Assembly (NCBI RefSeq): GCF_015594845.1
Contig: NZ_JADNRK010000010.1
Location: 1 to 64,000, forward strand
Source of the DNA: Alkalibacter mobilis
Lineage (GTDB): Bacteria; Bacillota; Clostridia; Eubacteriales; Alkalibacteraceae
Direction: 5' to 3'
Length of the DNA stretch: 64,000 bases
The translations under genes and the position numbers were made by a program. The notes below the pieces were generated by a model, which saw nothing but the letters and a program-made list of their open reading frames with translations, searched no databases and had not been told where the DNA came from. This document shows, one piece after another, positions 24,487 through 34,350 of the stretch (positions are counted from its first letter, which is position 1; the number at the start of each line of letters is the position of its first letter).

Positions 24487-26511
24487 TCAACTCTCCTTCT
24501 TTTCTTCCATTTCCGGATATTCGATTCGTTGGTGATAAACGCTGTTCAGCACTTTTATGAACACTTCTTTGATCGTCTTTATTTCCTTCAAACTAAGATT
24601 ACAATCATCGAGCATGCCGTCATTTAATTTTTTCTGAAAAATCTTCTCAACCCTATCGATTATCTTTTCTTCATTTATACCTTGAATACTCCTCACAGCA
24701 GCTTCAACAGAATCAGCTAGTGCCAAGATCCCCTCCTCTTTTGAAATGGGTCTGTGCGCTTCATATTTAAATTTATCGATTTCCGGATTTTCTTTGTTTT
24801 CAACGGCTTTATGATAAAAGAATTCGATCGCACCATCGCCATGATGTGTAAGAATAAAATTTCTGATCTCGTATGGTATCTTAAATTCTTTTGCCATTTC
24901 ATAGCCTTTGGTTACGTGATTTTTTATGATTTGGACACTCTTCTCAGGTGATATATAGTCATGGGGATTAATGTCACCCATTTGATTTTCGGTAAAATAA
25001 ACCGGCGACAGACTTTTACCTATATCATGATAGTAAGCGCCAACTCTGACAAGCAAAGAATTAGCGCCAATTTTTTCAGCTGCATTCTCTGCAAGATTTC
25101 CTACGATTATACTGTGGTGATACGTTCCCGGTGCGTTGTTCATCAGTTTCTTCAATAAAGGGTGGTTTGGATTTGCAAGCTCCATCAACATTATAGGTGT
25201 TGTAATGTCAAATGCATATTCCCATATGACCAGGGTTCCTAATGTAAGAATTGCAGAAATAACGCCGTTTACCGTCCCATAGGCCATATCTATAATTCCG
25301 TTTAGACCAAAGTTGTGATTTATCAGATTATACGACCCTATCAATACAAGATTTGTAATTGAAACCAGCGACCCTGTTCTTAAGACATCTGCTCTTTTGG
25401 TGATTTTTATCATCCCAATAGCACCTATATATCCATTTAAAAGATATAGAATTATTTGGATAATATTCAAATTTGATCCAAATGCAGAAATTATCACAAA
25501 AAATACTGTTGTCGTAATAGCCAGTCTCTTGTCAGTGAGTAAAGCTATAGTCATGGCCATCATGCTGACAGGAACCAGATACGGAGAAAATGCACTTATG
25601 GGAATAGTCATCATCACCATGAAAGAAAACATGATCACCACTATGGCAAATCTGCTTTTATCATTCAATATGAGAACTTTATAAAATTTTTTGAGATAGA
25701 TATAGTATATCCCGAATATCGTCACCAGCAGAGTGAACACTCCGATTATCAAATACGGGTCATCCAGATAACTGTTTCTCATCATATTATTGGAAACCAA
25801 CAAATCGATTTTTTCTGAAGAAAGTATCTCCCCCTCCTCAACAAGAAGTTCTCCCTCTTCATATGTGACTGTTTGCACCTTGCTTCTAGCATCTTCTACT
25901 GCTTGCTGAGTCTTCTCAACATCCAATATCATGTTTGGTTGTATAACTTTGTTTATGATTTCCATACCCAGAGATTCATTATACAAGTCCCTTTCAGCTA
26001 TTAAATTTCTAGCTTCTTCTTTTTTTGTCTCCACATCTTGTATATTGATCTCATCAGCATAAAGTCTGTCCAATGTCTCAAGTACCGCATTTTCGACTTT
26101 GTTGATTTCTTCGGAACTCAAACTGTTTAAAGACTCGAAAGCCACATCGGACAAATCCATATATCTTGTTCTTAATTGCGTGATTACGTCTTCTGTTAAT
26201 TCCTGAGATGAGACCACACTAAAAAAACCTTCGATCGTTTCTTTTATATTGGTATTGACATCATCTATTTTTGTATATATCTGTTCAACAGATGCCGCTG
26301 CTTGAGATTTCAGCTTTTCCGTAGTTTTTTCGTCCACGATCGTTGTAGGTGCAAATATATTTTCGGTCGCTACATCCCCTTGATCGTAATTATAGTTGGG
26401 TGGTAAAGCTAAAAACACCATTATAGCGTAAATCAACAAAAATCCGACCAATGCCGTAAAAATCTGAATATTAAATTTTTTAGAATTATTTGTCTTTTTT
26501 GTTGAATCCAC
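24487..26511 (-). CDS. pgpH: PgpH-like membrane HD phosphohydrolase (7TM-7TMR_HD)
   Basis: A single N-terminal helix is followed by an extracellular 7TMR-HD region, seven membrane helices and a C-terminal HD domain with YYHDIGKS and THHGDG. Homologues (Listeria PgpH) hydrolyse cyclic di-AMP. The open frame extends to ATG 26625, but that would bury 140 bases in phoH; I place the start at GTG 26511 (674 residues), with GTG 26553 as alternative. Both precede the first helix, and neither has a strong ribosome site. Confidence 0.88.
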   Translation of the reverse strand: MDSTKKTNNSKKFNIQIFTALVGFLLIYAIMVFLALPPNYNYDQGDVATENIFAPTTIVDEKTTEKLKSQAAASVEQIYTKIDDVNTNIKETIEGFFSVVSSQELTEDVITQLRTRYMDLSDVAFESLNSLSSEEINKVENAVLETLDRLYADEINIQDVETKKEEARNLIAERDLYNESLGMEIINKVIQPNMILDVEKTQQAVEDARSKVQTVTYEEGELLVEEGEILSSEKIDLLVSNNMMRNSYLDDPYLIIGVFTLLVTIFGIYYIYLKKFYKVLILNDKSRFAIVVIMFSFMVMMTIPISAFSPYLVPVSMMAMTIALLTDKRLAITTTVFFVIISAFGSNLNIIQIILYLLNGYIGAIGMIKITKRADVLRTGSLVSITNLVLIGSYNLINHNFGLNGIIDMAYGTVNGVISAILTLGTLVIWEYAFDITTPIMLMELANPNHPLLKKLMNNAPGTYHHSIIVGNLAENAAEKIGANSLLVRVGAYYHDIGKSLSPVYFTENQMGDINPHDYISPEKSVQIIKNHVTKGYEMAKEFKIPYEIRNFILTHHGDGAIEFFYHKAVENKENPEIDKFKYEAHRPISKEEGILALADSVEAAVRSIQGINEEKIIDRVEKIFQKKLNDGMLDDCNLSLKEIKTIKEVFIKVLNSVYHQRIEYPEMEEKKES

Positions 26512-27523
26512 GATGCTGCTTTTCTTCTCTTTGATTTTTATTGTTATCACCACTCGTATTCTTTTTAATGTTTTCGTATGCTTCGTAGGCATTAATAATC
26601 TTTTGTACCAATTTATGTCGTACAACGTCTCTTTGAGTTAAAAACACAAAAGATATCCCTTCTATGTCTTTCAAAATTTTCGTTACTTTGACCAAGCCCG
26701 AAATCTTTCCTCCCGGTAAATCTATCTGTGTTATATCTCCGGTCACGATAGCTTTTGAGCCAAACCCCAATCTCGTCAGAAACATTTTCATTTGTTCGGG
26801 TGTGGTGTTTTGAGCTTCATCCAAAATTATAAAGGAATCATCCAGGGTCCTTCCCCGCATATATGCCAAAGGTGCAACCTCTATCAAACCTTTTTCCTTC
26901 AATTTTGCAAAGGTCTCAGCACCTAGAATATCATAAAGTGCATCGTATAGAGGCCTGAGATATGGATCTACTTTGTCCTGAAGATCCCCCGGTAAAAATC
27001 CCAGGCTCTCACCAGCTTCCACAGCAGGTCTCGTTAAAATGATCCTGCTTACTTCCTCTCTCTTGAATGCTTTTACCGCCATTGCCATTGCCAAATATGT
27101 TTTTCCGGTTCCTGCCGGTCCAATTCCAAATATGACTTGATTTTTTTCAATGGCTTTTATATATGACTTTTGTCCCAAGGTCTTGGGCATGATTTTCTTG
27201 CCTCTGGCCGTGTAGCATACGATCTCGTTTAAACTCTCAAGATCTACTACTTCCCCTTTTTCCGCCAAATCTATTATATATCTTAAACTTTGTTCATCAA
27301 CCGGTCTTTTCGCTTCGATCATTTCTATCAAAGCTTTAATTACACTTTCAGCTTTAGCCAAATCAACTTCATCGCCCGTAAGTTTAATGTTGTTGTCTCT
27401 TGTATTCATTGTTATGTTCAGTCTTTTCTCTATTTCCTTTGCATGTTCATCAAATTTCCCATACAATTTCATAACGGTCTCAGCATCATTGACAATTATG
27501 TTCTTTTCCGCAGCTATTTCCAA
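26486..27523 (-). CDS. phoH: PhoH-like ATPase
   Basis: The 345-residue protein has an N-terminal KH-like part (residues 1-100) and the PhoH P-loop domain: GPAGTGKTYLAMAMAV, then VEAGESLGFLPGDL and Walker B DSFIILDEAQNTT. PhoH proteins are ATPases linked to RNA metabolism and occur beside ybeY in most bacteria. The start is TTG 27523, seven bases after AGGAGG. It is first in the operon that runs to recO. The C-terminal tail is strongly basic (KKNTSGDNNKNQREEKQHR), which may bind RNA. Confidence 0.94.
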   Translation of the reverse strand: MEIAAEKNIIVNDAETVMKLYGKFDEHAKEIEKRLNITMNTRDNNIKLTGDEVDLAKAESVIKALIEMIEAKRPVDEQSLRYIIDLAEKGEVVDLESLNEIVCYTARGKKIMPKTLGQKSYIKAIEKNQVIFGIGPAGTGKTYLAMAMAVKAFKREEVSRIILTRPAVEAGESLGFLPGDLQDKVDPYLRPLYDALYDILGAETFAKLKEKGLIEVAPLAYMRGRTLDDSFIILDEAQNTTPEQMKMFLTRLGFGSKAIVTGDITQIDLPGGKISGLVKVTKILKDIEGISFVFLTQRDVVRHKLVQKIINAYEAYENIKKNTSGDNNKNQREEKQHRGFNKKDK

Positions 27524-27589
27524 ACAACGTCCTCCTAAAATAGAATTTCAATAAGATTATATTAACACATGAAGGAGATTTATTCCAAT

Positions 27590-27625
27590 ATAAACAAAAG
27601 CTACCGAATTAACGGTAGCTTTCAA
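27590..27625 (-). terminator. Terminator of rpsU-yqeY
   Basis: A perfect 10-base stem AAAGCTACCG / CGGTAGCTTT (27597-27606 and 27613-27622) ends in TTTTGTTTAT on the minus strand, just after the yqeY stop. Confidence 0.85.
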
Positions 27626-27628
27626 TGC

Positions 27629-28075
27629 TTACGCATTTAGAATTTCTTTGACGCATTTGTTGATAAGGGCACCATCGGCTTTACCTTTAACTTTCGGCAT
27701 TACCGCTGACATGACCTTACCCATGTCTTTAACTGATGTAGCACCCACTTCATCGATGGTATCTGACACGATCTTTCTAACTTCTTCTTCTGTCAATTGC
27801 TTTGGGAGGTAATCCATCAAAATTTCCAATTCCTTCCGGGCCTGATCCACAAGATCGTCCCTTTGAGCCTTTTCGAACTCTGACAAAGAATCTTTTCTTT
27901 GTTTGACCTGTTTGGATATTACCCCCAACACGTCTTCATCAGAAAGTTCTGTCTTGTTGTCCTTTTCATTTTGAAGTATCGCAGCCCTGACCATGGTTAT
28001 GGTCGCTTTTCTAATACTGTCTTTCTCTTTCATTGCTGTCTTCAAATCTGACATCAATTGATCTTTGAGTGACAT
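27629..28075 (-). CDS. GatB/YqeY domain protein
   Basis: The 148-residue protein matches YqeY along its length: MSLKDQLMSDLKTAMKEKD, LPKQLTEEEV and the C-terminal GKVMSAVMPKVKGKADG. The same domain ends the GatB amidotransferase subunit and binds tRNA, but the role of free YqeY is not established. It follows rpsU by 11 bases and shares its promoter and terminator, an arrangement conserved in Firmicutes. Confidence 0.93.
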   Translation of the reverse strand: MSLKDQLMSDLKTAMKEKDSIRKATITMVRAAILQNEKDNKTELSDEDVLGVISKQVKQRKDSLSEFEKAQRDDLVDQARKELEILMDYLPKQLTEEEVRKIVSDTIDEVGATSVKDMGKVMSAVMPKVKGKADGALINKCVKEILNA

Positions 28076-28086
28076 TTTATCACCCC

Positions 28087-28269
28087 TTATCTTACTTTCT
28101 TATTTCTCTTTCTGGCCGCCTCGGATTTCTTTTTCCTTTTAACACTTGGCTTTTCGTAATGCTCTCTCTTTCTAATTTCAGACATTACCCCAGCCCTGGC
28201 AGTTTTCTTTTTAAATCTGCGAAGTGCATTTTCCAATGACTCGCCATCTTTTATTTTAACTTCAGACAT
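28087..28269 (-). CDS. rpsU: 30S ribosomal protein S21
   Basis: The 60-residue basic protein has the S21 pattern: [21 protein letters not shown], then [19 protein letters not shown]21 lies near the platform of the 30S subunit and helps base pairing of mRNA with the 3' end of 16S rRNA. The start ATG follows GGAGGG. A near-consensus promoter stands 80 bases upstream. Confidence 0.97.
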   Translation of the reverse strand: MSEVKIKDGESLENALRRFKKKTARAGVMSEIRKREHYEKPSVKRKKKSEAARKRNKKVR

Positions 28270-28345
28270 TTTCCACCCTCCCCTCTACTACAATAATGCA
28301 ACAGAAATAGTAATAGTTTTGTAGCGGGTATTTACAACAACTAGT

Positions 28346-28375
28346 ATTATATATCAGCATCATGACTTCTGTCAA
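28346..28375 (-). promoter_or_regulatory. Sigma-A promoter of rpsU-yqeY
   Basis: On the minus strand TTGACA (28370-28375), an 18-base spacer and TATAAT (28346-28351) form a consensus promoter reading into rpsU. Confidence 0.8.
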
Positions 28376-28399
28376 TATAACTGTTCAACTTTGAACCTA

Positions 28400-28741
28400 T
28401 TAACCTGGAGGCCATGAGAGACTTCTTCCACCGAGCAAATGATAATGCAAATGGTCCACTGTCTGACCACCGTTTTCTCCACAATTGTTGACCAATCTAA
28501 ATCCAGAATCTACTATGCCAAATTTAACAGCAAGCCTGTTTGCTATGATGTGGATTTCGGATATTATGTTGTTCCCTGCGGATACCGTCAATATTGATTC
28601 ATAATGTTCCTTGGGTATGATCAAGACATGGATCGGCGCTTGAGGATCTATATCCTTGATAGCTATTATGTTGTCATCCTCATAAACAATTTCCGCAGGT
28701 ATTTCTTTTCTAGCTATTTTACAAAACAAACAATCTTCCAT
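28400..28741 (-). CDS. HIT family (histidine triad) nucleotide-binding protein
   Basis: The 113-residue protein of the Hint branch has an N-terminal CLFCKIARKEIPAEIVYED and the C-terminal triad HLHYHLLGG (HxHxH). Hint proteins hydrolyse nucleoside phosphoramidates such as AMP-lysine. It follows mtaB by 11 bases and is last of the prmA-rsmE-mtaB-hit gene group. Confidence 0.94.
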   Translation of the reverse strand: MEDCLFCKIARKEIPAEIVYEDDNIIAIKDIDPQAPIHVLIIPKEHYESILTVSAGNNIISEIHIIANRLAVKFGIVDSGFRLVNNCGENGGQTVDHLHYHLLGGRSLSWPPG

Positions 28742-28752
28742 AAAAATCCTCC

Positions 28753-30057
28753 TTAGTTCACTATTTTTCCAAATAGGACCCCATTATTGATCCTGCATAA
28801 TTCAACTTTTAAGATGCGAGACTCGATATTTGCATCCGAACATGCCTGAACTGTCAAATAATTCTTTGTGTGACCTTGAAATGTATTAGTTGCATCAGAC
28901 ACTTCATGTTCAAATAGAACTTCTACCACATTGCCCAGATATTGTTTTTCATAATCAGCTTTCATCTGTTTTGCCAATTCCATCAAAGTTGCACTTCTTT
29001 GATCTTTAACTGTTTCATCGACCTGATTTTCATATTCAGCCGCTGGAGTGCCTTCCCGTCTAGAATATTTAAAAACATGCATGTCAGAGAATCCTATCTT
29101 TTTAACAAACTGAAGAGTTTCTTCAAAATCTTCCTGGGTTTCTCCCGGGAATCCTACCATTATATCTGTAGTAATAGAAGCGTCCGGATAAAACTTCCTT
29201 ATGTTCTCTATGACTTTCATGTATTCGTCTTTATCATATTTTCTTTTCATGTCTTTCAAAGTTTTTTGTGATCCGCTTTGGAGCGAAATGTGAAAATGAT
29301 CACACAACTTGCCTATAGATGTTAATTGCTCAACAAATTCTTCAGTCAATACAGTCGGTTCCAATGAACTGATCCTGATTCGATGGAGATCTTCCAATGT
29401 ATCCAGCTTTTCAAGCAACCCCATCAAATTTATATTGCCAAGATCTTTTCCATATTTGGAGATGTTTATTCCTGTAAGCACCAACTCAGTATTGCCGTTT
29501 GCTATCATTCTTTTAGCTTCTGAAATAATATTTTCAGGCCTTCTACTTCTCACGGGACCCCTTGCATAAGGTATAATGCAATAAGTACAAAATTGATCGC
29601 AGCCTTCCTGGATTTTTATAAATCCTCTCTCACGACCATGGATATGATTGATTTCCAGTTCCTCGTATTCCCTAATCTTCATAATATCCTTTACTGCATT
29701 GATCCTCAAGCCTTTTGATACGGCTTCTTCAATATACGAGATTATTTTATGCCTATCGTTGTTACCGATGATCAAATCTATCTCCGGCATTTCCTCCAAT
29801 TTTTCACTTGCAGTCTGAGCGTAGCATCCGCAAACTATGATAAAAGCCTCCGGATTATTTTTTTTTGCACGTCTTATCATTTGCCTGGATTTTTTATCAC
29901 CCAGATTCGTCACCGTACAAGTATTTATTATATATACGTCAGCCTTGTCATGAAAATCTATGATTTGATAGCCTTCACTTTCAAGCAACTCCATTATTGC
30001 TTCACTGTCATATGTGTTTACTTTGCACCCCAAAGTATGTATGGCGGCTTTTTTCAT
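28753..30057 (-). CDS. mtaB: tRNA (N6-threonylcarbamoyladenosine-C2) methylthiotransferase MtaB
   Basis: This radical SAM enzyme converts t6A37 to ms2t6A37 in tRNAs reading ANN codons. The 434-residue protein has the UPF0004 domain with three cysteines (TLGCKVNTYDS, NTCTVTN, VCGCYAQ), a radical SAM CDQFCTYCIIPYARG cluster, and a TRAM-like C-terminus. VNTYDSEAI near the N-terminus distinguishes MtaB from MiaB. The start ATG follows GGGAGG, and rsmE ends 13 bases upstream. Confidence 0.95.
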   Translation of the reverse strand: MKKAAIHTLGCKVNTYDSEAIMELLESEGYQIIDFHDKADVYIINTCTVTNLGDKKSRQMIRRAKKNNPEAFIIVCGCYAQTASEKLEEMPEIDLIIGNNDRHKIISYIEEAVSKGLRINAVKDIMKIREYEELEINHIHGRERGFIKIQEGCDQFCTYCIIPYARGPVRSRRPENIISEAKRMIANGNTELVLTGINISKYGKDLGNINLMGLLEKLDTLEDLHRIRISSLEPTVLTEEFVEQLTSIGKLCDHFHISLQSGSQKTLKDMKRKYDKDEYMKVIENIRKFYPDASITTDIMVGFPGETQEDFEETLQFVKKIGFSDMHVFKYSRREGTPAAEYENQVDETVKDQRSATLMELAKQMKADYEKQYLGNVVEVLFEHEVSDATNTFQGHTKNYLTVQACSDANIESRILKVELCRINNGVLFGKIVN

Positions 30058-30070
30058 TTAATTCCTCCCA

Positions 30071-30805
30071 TTACAGTTCGTATCTATACACCAACATCGC
30101 CATCAGCGCCATGGCTGCGGTTTCCGTTCTTAATATTCGTTTTCCCAAGCTAATGGGTTTTCCCTCACATTGCTGCAGCTTTGCTATTTCTTCCGAAGTA
30201 AATCCACCTTCTGGTCCTATAATTATACCTATTGAGCCAGGTCTTTTGTTTTCTTCCATTAAATCCTTCAATGTCACGGATCTTTCATTTTCGTATGCCA
30301 CAAGCTTTAGATCATCATTCTTTATTTTTTCAATCATTTTCTGAAAACTCAATATCTCGGTCACTTCAGGAATCATTCCTCTGCCGGATTGTTTTGCAGC
30401 CTCCATTGAGATTTTATTCCATCGTTGAATCTTTTTATCTTTATCAGAAGGCAATGATACCGTTCTTTCAGTGATTACTGGAGTGATTTTGTCTACCCCC
30501 AGTTCCACGCATTTTTGTATCGTCGTATCCATCTTATGACCTTTTGACAAACCCTGATACAAAGTTACACGAACATCCATTTCTGCATCATTACGTATTG
30601 AATCAACAATAGACAGCAATGTTTCCTTTTTATTGATTTCATCAATTTCACAAATATAATCGTTGGATTTCCCATCACAGATCACAACCTTTTCCCCGAC
30701 TCTCATTCGCAAAGATTTGGAAATGTGCATGTGATCTTCGCCCGTGATGGTTATTCGACCGGATTCCAAATCGATAAAGCTTTCATCTATAAAAAATCTG
30801 TGCAT
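30071..30805 (-). CDS. rsmE: 16S rRNA (uracil1498-N3)-methyltransferase
   Basis: The 244-residue SPOUT methyltransferase has an N-terminal PUA-like part (ITGEDHMHISKSLRMRVGE) and the knot motifs LGVDKITPV, GIIIGPEGGFTSEE and LGKRILRTETA. It methylates U1498 of 16S rRNA with SAM. It follows prmA by seven bases, a pairing seen in most Firmicutes. Confidence 0.95.
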   Translation of the reverse strand: MHRFFIDESFIDLESGRITITGEDHMHISKSLRMRVGEKVVICDGKSNDYICEIDEINKKETLLSIVDSIRNDAEMDVRVTLYQGLSKGHKMDTTIQKCVELGVDKITPVITERTVSLPSDKDKKIQRWNKISMEAAKQSGRGMIPEVTEILSFQKMIEKIKNDDLKLVAYENERSVTLKDLMEENKRPGSIGIIIGPEGGFTSEEIAKLQQCEGKPISLGKRILRTETAAMALMAMLVYRYEL

Positions 30806-30812
30806 ATCACAC

Positions 30813-31754
30813 CTATTTCTTTCTGGCCACTACTGAGGCCCAGTCATTCAGCTTTTCAATTTCAACGATTTCGAATCCCTCTGCGGTAACCTTGTCGACG
30901 ACATCATCGAGTTTATCGATTATGATTCCAGAAGAAACAAAAAGTCCGCCCTTTTTGAGAAATGGTTTTATTTGATCAGTCAGGTTTATTATCACTTCTG
31001 CCAAAATGTTTGCAACTATCACATCAGCCTGCTCATCTATTACATCCATCAAGTCACCTTCCCTGACTTCGATCAGATTTTCAAGGTTGTTCTTTTCTAC
31101 GTTTTCGCGGGCTACCTTGACTGCCATTGAATCCAAATCGACAGCTATGACTTTTTCACACTTTAACTTTCCTGCAGCCAACGCAAGGATTCCGGATCCA
31201 CACCCAATGTCTATAACGACATCTCCAGCTTTAACGTATTGCTCAAGATTTCCGATGCATAGCTGAGTCGTTTCATGAAGTCCTGAACCGAACGCCATAC
31301 CAGGGTCGATTTCGATTACCAGATCTCCTTCTTCCTTATAATAATTCTCCCAAGTGGGCTTGATAATAAAATTATTTCCTACTTTAACCGGCTTATAATA
31401 TTTTTTCCATGAATTAGACCAGTCTTCCTGATTTACTTCAGTTATCGTAAGCTCACAACTTCCCGGGTTCAAACCACACGAAGGCAAAGTCTTCAGTCTG
31501 TCTAATATGGAATTGATTTGTTCAAAATAATCAGTGGTCTCGTTCAAATAGCCCTTTATTATCGTAGTTTCAGGATCCATTTCCAACAATGATTCGTCAT
31601 AATAATCCCAATTTAAAGGATTGTTTTTTTTCATGATAAACAAGTCGTTCGGCGATTCTATAACAACTCCCTCCGCACCTTCTTCATAAAAAATATTTGA
31701 TACAGCTTCTTCGGCTTCAGGTGTTGTCTTGATTTGAACTTCGATCCACTTCAT
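30813..31754 (-). CDS. prmA: Ribosomal protein L11 methyltransferase
   Basis: The 313-residue SAM methyltransferase has the N-terminal L11-recognition domain, MAFGSGLHETT, motif I DIGCGSGILALAAGKL, and ANILAEVI (NxLA catalytic loop). It trimethylates L11 at several amino groups. The start ATG follows GGAGG. It is first of the prmA-rsmE-mtaB-hit group. Confidence 0.95.
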   Translation of the reverse strand: MKWIEVQIKTTPEAEEAVSNIFYEEGAEGVVIESPNDLFIMKKNNPLNWDYYDESLLEMDPETTIIKGYLNETTDYFEQINSILDRLKTLPSCGLNPGSCELTITEVNQEDWSNSWKKYYKPVKVGNNFIIKPTWENYYKEEGDLVIEIDPGMAFGSGLHETTQLCIGNLEQYVKAGDVVIDIGCGSGILALAAGKLKCEKVIAVDLDSMAVKVARENVEKNNLENLIEVREGDLMDVIDEQADVIVANILAEVIINLTDQIKPFLKKGGLFVSSGIIIDKLDDVVDKVTAEGFEIVEIEKLNDWASVVARKK

Positions 31755-31859
31755 TTTAGCGCCTCCATTTGATTTCCATAAGTAATATCTACGGTAATTA
31801 TATTAAATAAACTCTCCAAAATCAACAAATGCAATTTTGGCATAACTAACATTATAATA

Positions 31860-32552
31860 TTAAAACATCATATTGTAAATTAAAATCAACAACATCATAT
31901 GAACAGGATAATAAACATAGAAAAATCCCTTGGGCAATTTTATACTTATTTTAATCTTTGAATGTATTAGAAAGACCGCCAGAACAGAAAAAATTTGAAT
32001 GCTCGTAAAAGCATATAATACATTGTATCCGTTGATATGCAACCTTATCATCTGATAAGCCAAAGTTAAAATCAAGATTAAAGTCGACTGGCATACTGGA
32101 CTTGAAAAAAGATAAAATACCAAAACCATTCCAATTCCGTATAAACCGTAATCAAATGTGAAACCAAGATATTCAAGTACTATTAAAGGAATAACCACTG
32201 ATGTCAAACTTATCAAATATTTTTTATTATCGATCAAATACAAAAAAAACAGTGAAAAGAAAAAAGTAAAAATAACATTTTGGTAACGCGGGTTGCCATA
32301 GATGGCCATTGAAAACAAATAAAATGGCACGATGGATAAAACCGCAAAGCCTCCTAATCGGACAAGGTATCTTTTTATATTGCTTGTATGTTTAAATCCC
32401 AAGGCTATATGATAAGCAAATATCGGAAATGCAATCCTTCCGATTATTCTAAAAAGTACTTGATTGGGAAAAAATAATGCGCCTGTATGATCTATGGTCA
32501 TTGCCGCCACGGCAATTAGTTTTAAAATATCATTTCGTTTGTTTTCGTTCAA
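31860..32552 (-). CDS. TraX-like acyltransferase-type membrane protein
   Basis: The 230-residue protein has about seven hydrophobic helices and the TraX family opening LKLIAVAAMTIDHTG, followed by FRIIGRIAFPIFAYHIALGF. TraX of F plasmids acetylates pilin, but chromosomal Firmicute homologues have no assigned role. I start it at TTG 32552, seven bases after AGGAGG, instead of the ATG 32579 that lies upstream of that ribosome site. It stands alone, divergent from the ACT-DUF711 pair. Confidence 0.82.
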   Translation of the reverse strand: MNENKRNDILKLIAVAAMTIDHTGALFFPNQVLFRIIGRIAFPIFAYHIALGFKHTSNIKRYLVRLGGFAVLSIVPFYLFSMAIYGNPRYQNVIFTFFFSLFFLYLIDNKKYLISLTSVVIPLIVLEYLGFTFDYGLYGIGMVLVFYLFSSPVCQSTLILILTLAYQMIRLHINGYNVLYAFTSIQIFSVLAVFLIHSKIKISIKLPKGFFYVYYPVHMMLLILIYNMMF

Positions 32553-32590
32553 ACAAAACCCTCCTAAATAAGCATGCAATAGATTTTCTT

Positions 32591-32617
32591 TTGATTTTTA
32601 CAGTTCAGTGGTATAAT
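32591..32617 (+). promoter_or_regulatory. Extended -10 promoter of the ACT-DUF711 pair
   Basis: TGGTATAAT (32609-32617) is an extended -10 box; the -35 region (TTGATT) is weak and 15 bases away. It reads toward the ACT gene at 32708. Confidence 0.55.
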
Positions 32618-32642
32618 GTTATAAATTTATTATACTTAATTT

Positions 32643-32672
32643 AGAGCTCAAATGATATAAGCAGCTCTTTTT
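32643..32672 (+). terminator. Leader hairpin with U run before the ACT gene
   Basis: AGAGCT (32643-32648) pairs with AGCTCT (32663-32668) and continues into TTTTTT. It lies between the promoter and the ACT start codon, as an attenuator would. The six-base stem is weak. Confidence 0.35.
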
Positions 32673-32707
32673 TAAAATACACTAGCAAAATCAATCGGAG
32701 GTAAAAA

Positions 32708-32977
32708 ATGAAAGTAATAATAACAGTAATAGGAAAAGACAAACCAGGGATCATTTTCAACGTATCAAAAATCTTGTTTGAAAATTCTGTAAACATCGAA
32801 GATATCAGCCAAACAATCATGCAGGACTATTTTACGATGATGATGTTGGCAGACATGTCCAATGCCAGTTCAGATTTTAATTCAGTTAAGTCTTTGCTCG
32901 AAAAAGCCGGAGAAGATATCGGCGTTTCCATTAAGATTCAGAGACAAGAATTTTTTGAAAGCATGCACAATATTTAG
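32708..32977 (+). CDS. ACT domain protein (UPF0237)
   Basis: The 89-residue protein is a single ACT domain: [20 protein letters not shown] through [17 protein letters not shown], with the glycine turn typical of amino-acid-sensing ACT folds. UPF0237 proteins are nearly always followed by a DUF711 gene, as here with 11 bases between. It may bind an effector and control the partner, but no ligand is proven. The start ATG follows GGAGG. Confidence 0.93.
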   Translation: MKVIITVIGKDKPGIIFNVSKILFENSVNIEDISQTIMQDYFTMMMLADMSNASSDFNSVKSLLEKAGEDIGVSIKIQRQEFFESMHNI

Positions 32978-32988
32978 GAGGAAGTTCA

Positions 32989-34350
32989 ATGACACTATAC
33001 AATAGTAATATTTTCGAAACCGTAAGAATGACCGAAAAGGAAAACCTTGATATTCGAACTATCACAATGGGCATTTCGCTTCTCGATACGATTGATTCTT
33101 CCGGTGAAAGATCAAGACGCAAAATCTACGACAAGATCACCACGCTTGCTGAAAATCTTGTAAAGACCGGTAATCAGATAGAAGAAGAATTTGGGATCCC
33201 AATTATTAACAAAAGAATTTCAATCACTCCAATATCCATCATTGCAGCAGCAAGTGATGATAAGAACTATATTAAATTTGCACAAATTTTAGACGATGCT
33301 GCAAAAGAAGTCGGTGTGAACTTCATAGGCGGATACTCTGCACTTGTTCAAAAAGATTTCACCAACAGCGACAGAGATTTCATCAATTCCATTGCTGAAG
33401 CCCTGAGTGTCACTGAAAGGGTCTGCTCGTCAGTAAACGTAGGCAGCACCAAAACCGGAATAAACATGGAAGCAGTAAAAATTATGGGAAAAGTGATAAA
33501 AGACGCTGCTTATCTGACCCGGGACAATGACTCCATAGGATGTGCCAAACTTGTAGTCTTTGCTAATGCGGTCGATGATAATCCTTTCATGGCAGGCGCT
33601 TTTCACGGAATTGGACAAGGTGAAGCTGTACTTCATGTAGGCGTCAGCGGTCCTGGTGTTGTAAAAAGTGCTTTAGAAAAAGTCAAAGGGGAGCCGTTGG
33701 ACATAGTTGCTGAAAACATCAAGAAAACCGCTTTCAAAATTACACGCGCCGGCGAACTTGTGGGTAAAGAGGCTGCAAAGCGACTTAATGTTCCATTTGG
33801 GATCCTGGATCTGTCATTGGCACCCACTCCTGAAATCGGGGATAGCGTTGCGAGGATCCTTGAAGAGATCGGATTGGAAAGTTGCGGTACTCATGGTACC
33901 ACTGCAGCATTAGCCATGTTGAACGATGCAGTTAAAAAAGGCGGAATTATGGCTTCATCTTCAGTAGGAGGATTAAGCGGTGCTTTTATCCCCGTTAGTG
34001 AAGACGAAGGCATGATCAATGCAGTTAAAAATGGCTCTATAACATTTGACAAACTTGAAGCTATGACCAGTGTGTGTTCCGTAGGTTTGGACATGATTGC
34101 AGTTCCTGGCGATACATCTGAAACCACTATCTCTGCAATTATTGCAGATGAAGCGGCAATAGGCGTTATAAACAACAAAACCACTGCTGTAAGAATCATT
34201 CCCGTACACGGTAAAACAGTAGGCGATATGGCTCACTTTGGTGGTCTGTTGGGCTATGCGCCCATTATGAAGTTGAATGATTTTTCTTCTGAAGCATTCA
34301 TAAACCGCGGAGGTAAAATTCCTGCTCCGGTCCACAGCTTCAAAAACTAG
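32989..34350 (+). CDS. DUF711/UPF0210 family (PFL-like) protein
   Basis: The 453-residue protein belongs to UPF0210, a ten-stranded barrel related to pyruvate-formate lyase-type folds, without a known reaction. Family stretches include [20 protein letters not shown] (residues 9-28), [11 protein letters not shown] and [18 protein letters not shown]. There is no evident glycyl-radical motif. It is coupled to the ACT gene and ends four bases into the convergent recX stop region. Length and sequence are typical. Confidence 0.92.
   Translation: MTLYNSNIFETVRMTEKENLDIRTITMGISLLDTIDSSGERSRRKIYDKITTLAENLVKTGNQIEEEFGIPIINKRISITPISIIAAASDDKNYIKFAQILDDAAKEVGVNFIGGYSALVQKDFTNSDRDFINSIAEALSVTERVCSSVNVGSTKTGINMEAVKIMGKVIKDAAYLTRDNDSIGCAKLVVFANAVDDNPFMAGAFHGIGQGEAVLHVGVSGPGVVKSALEKVKGEPLDIVAENIKKTAFKITRAGELVGKEAAKRLNVPFGILDLSLAPTPEIGDSVARILEEIGLESCGTHGTTAALAMLNDAVKKGGIMASSSVGGLSGAFIPVSEDEGMINAVKNGSITFDKLEAMTSVCSVGLDMIAVPGDTSETTISAIIADEAAIGVINNKTTAVRIIPVHGKTVGDMAHFGGLLGYAPIMKLNDFSSEAFINRGGKIPAPVHSFKN

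Noticed and set aside
26512-26625. N-terminal extension of pgpH
   Set aside because: Would overlap phoH by up to 140 bases with no ribosome site.
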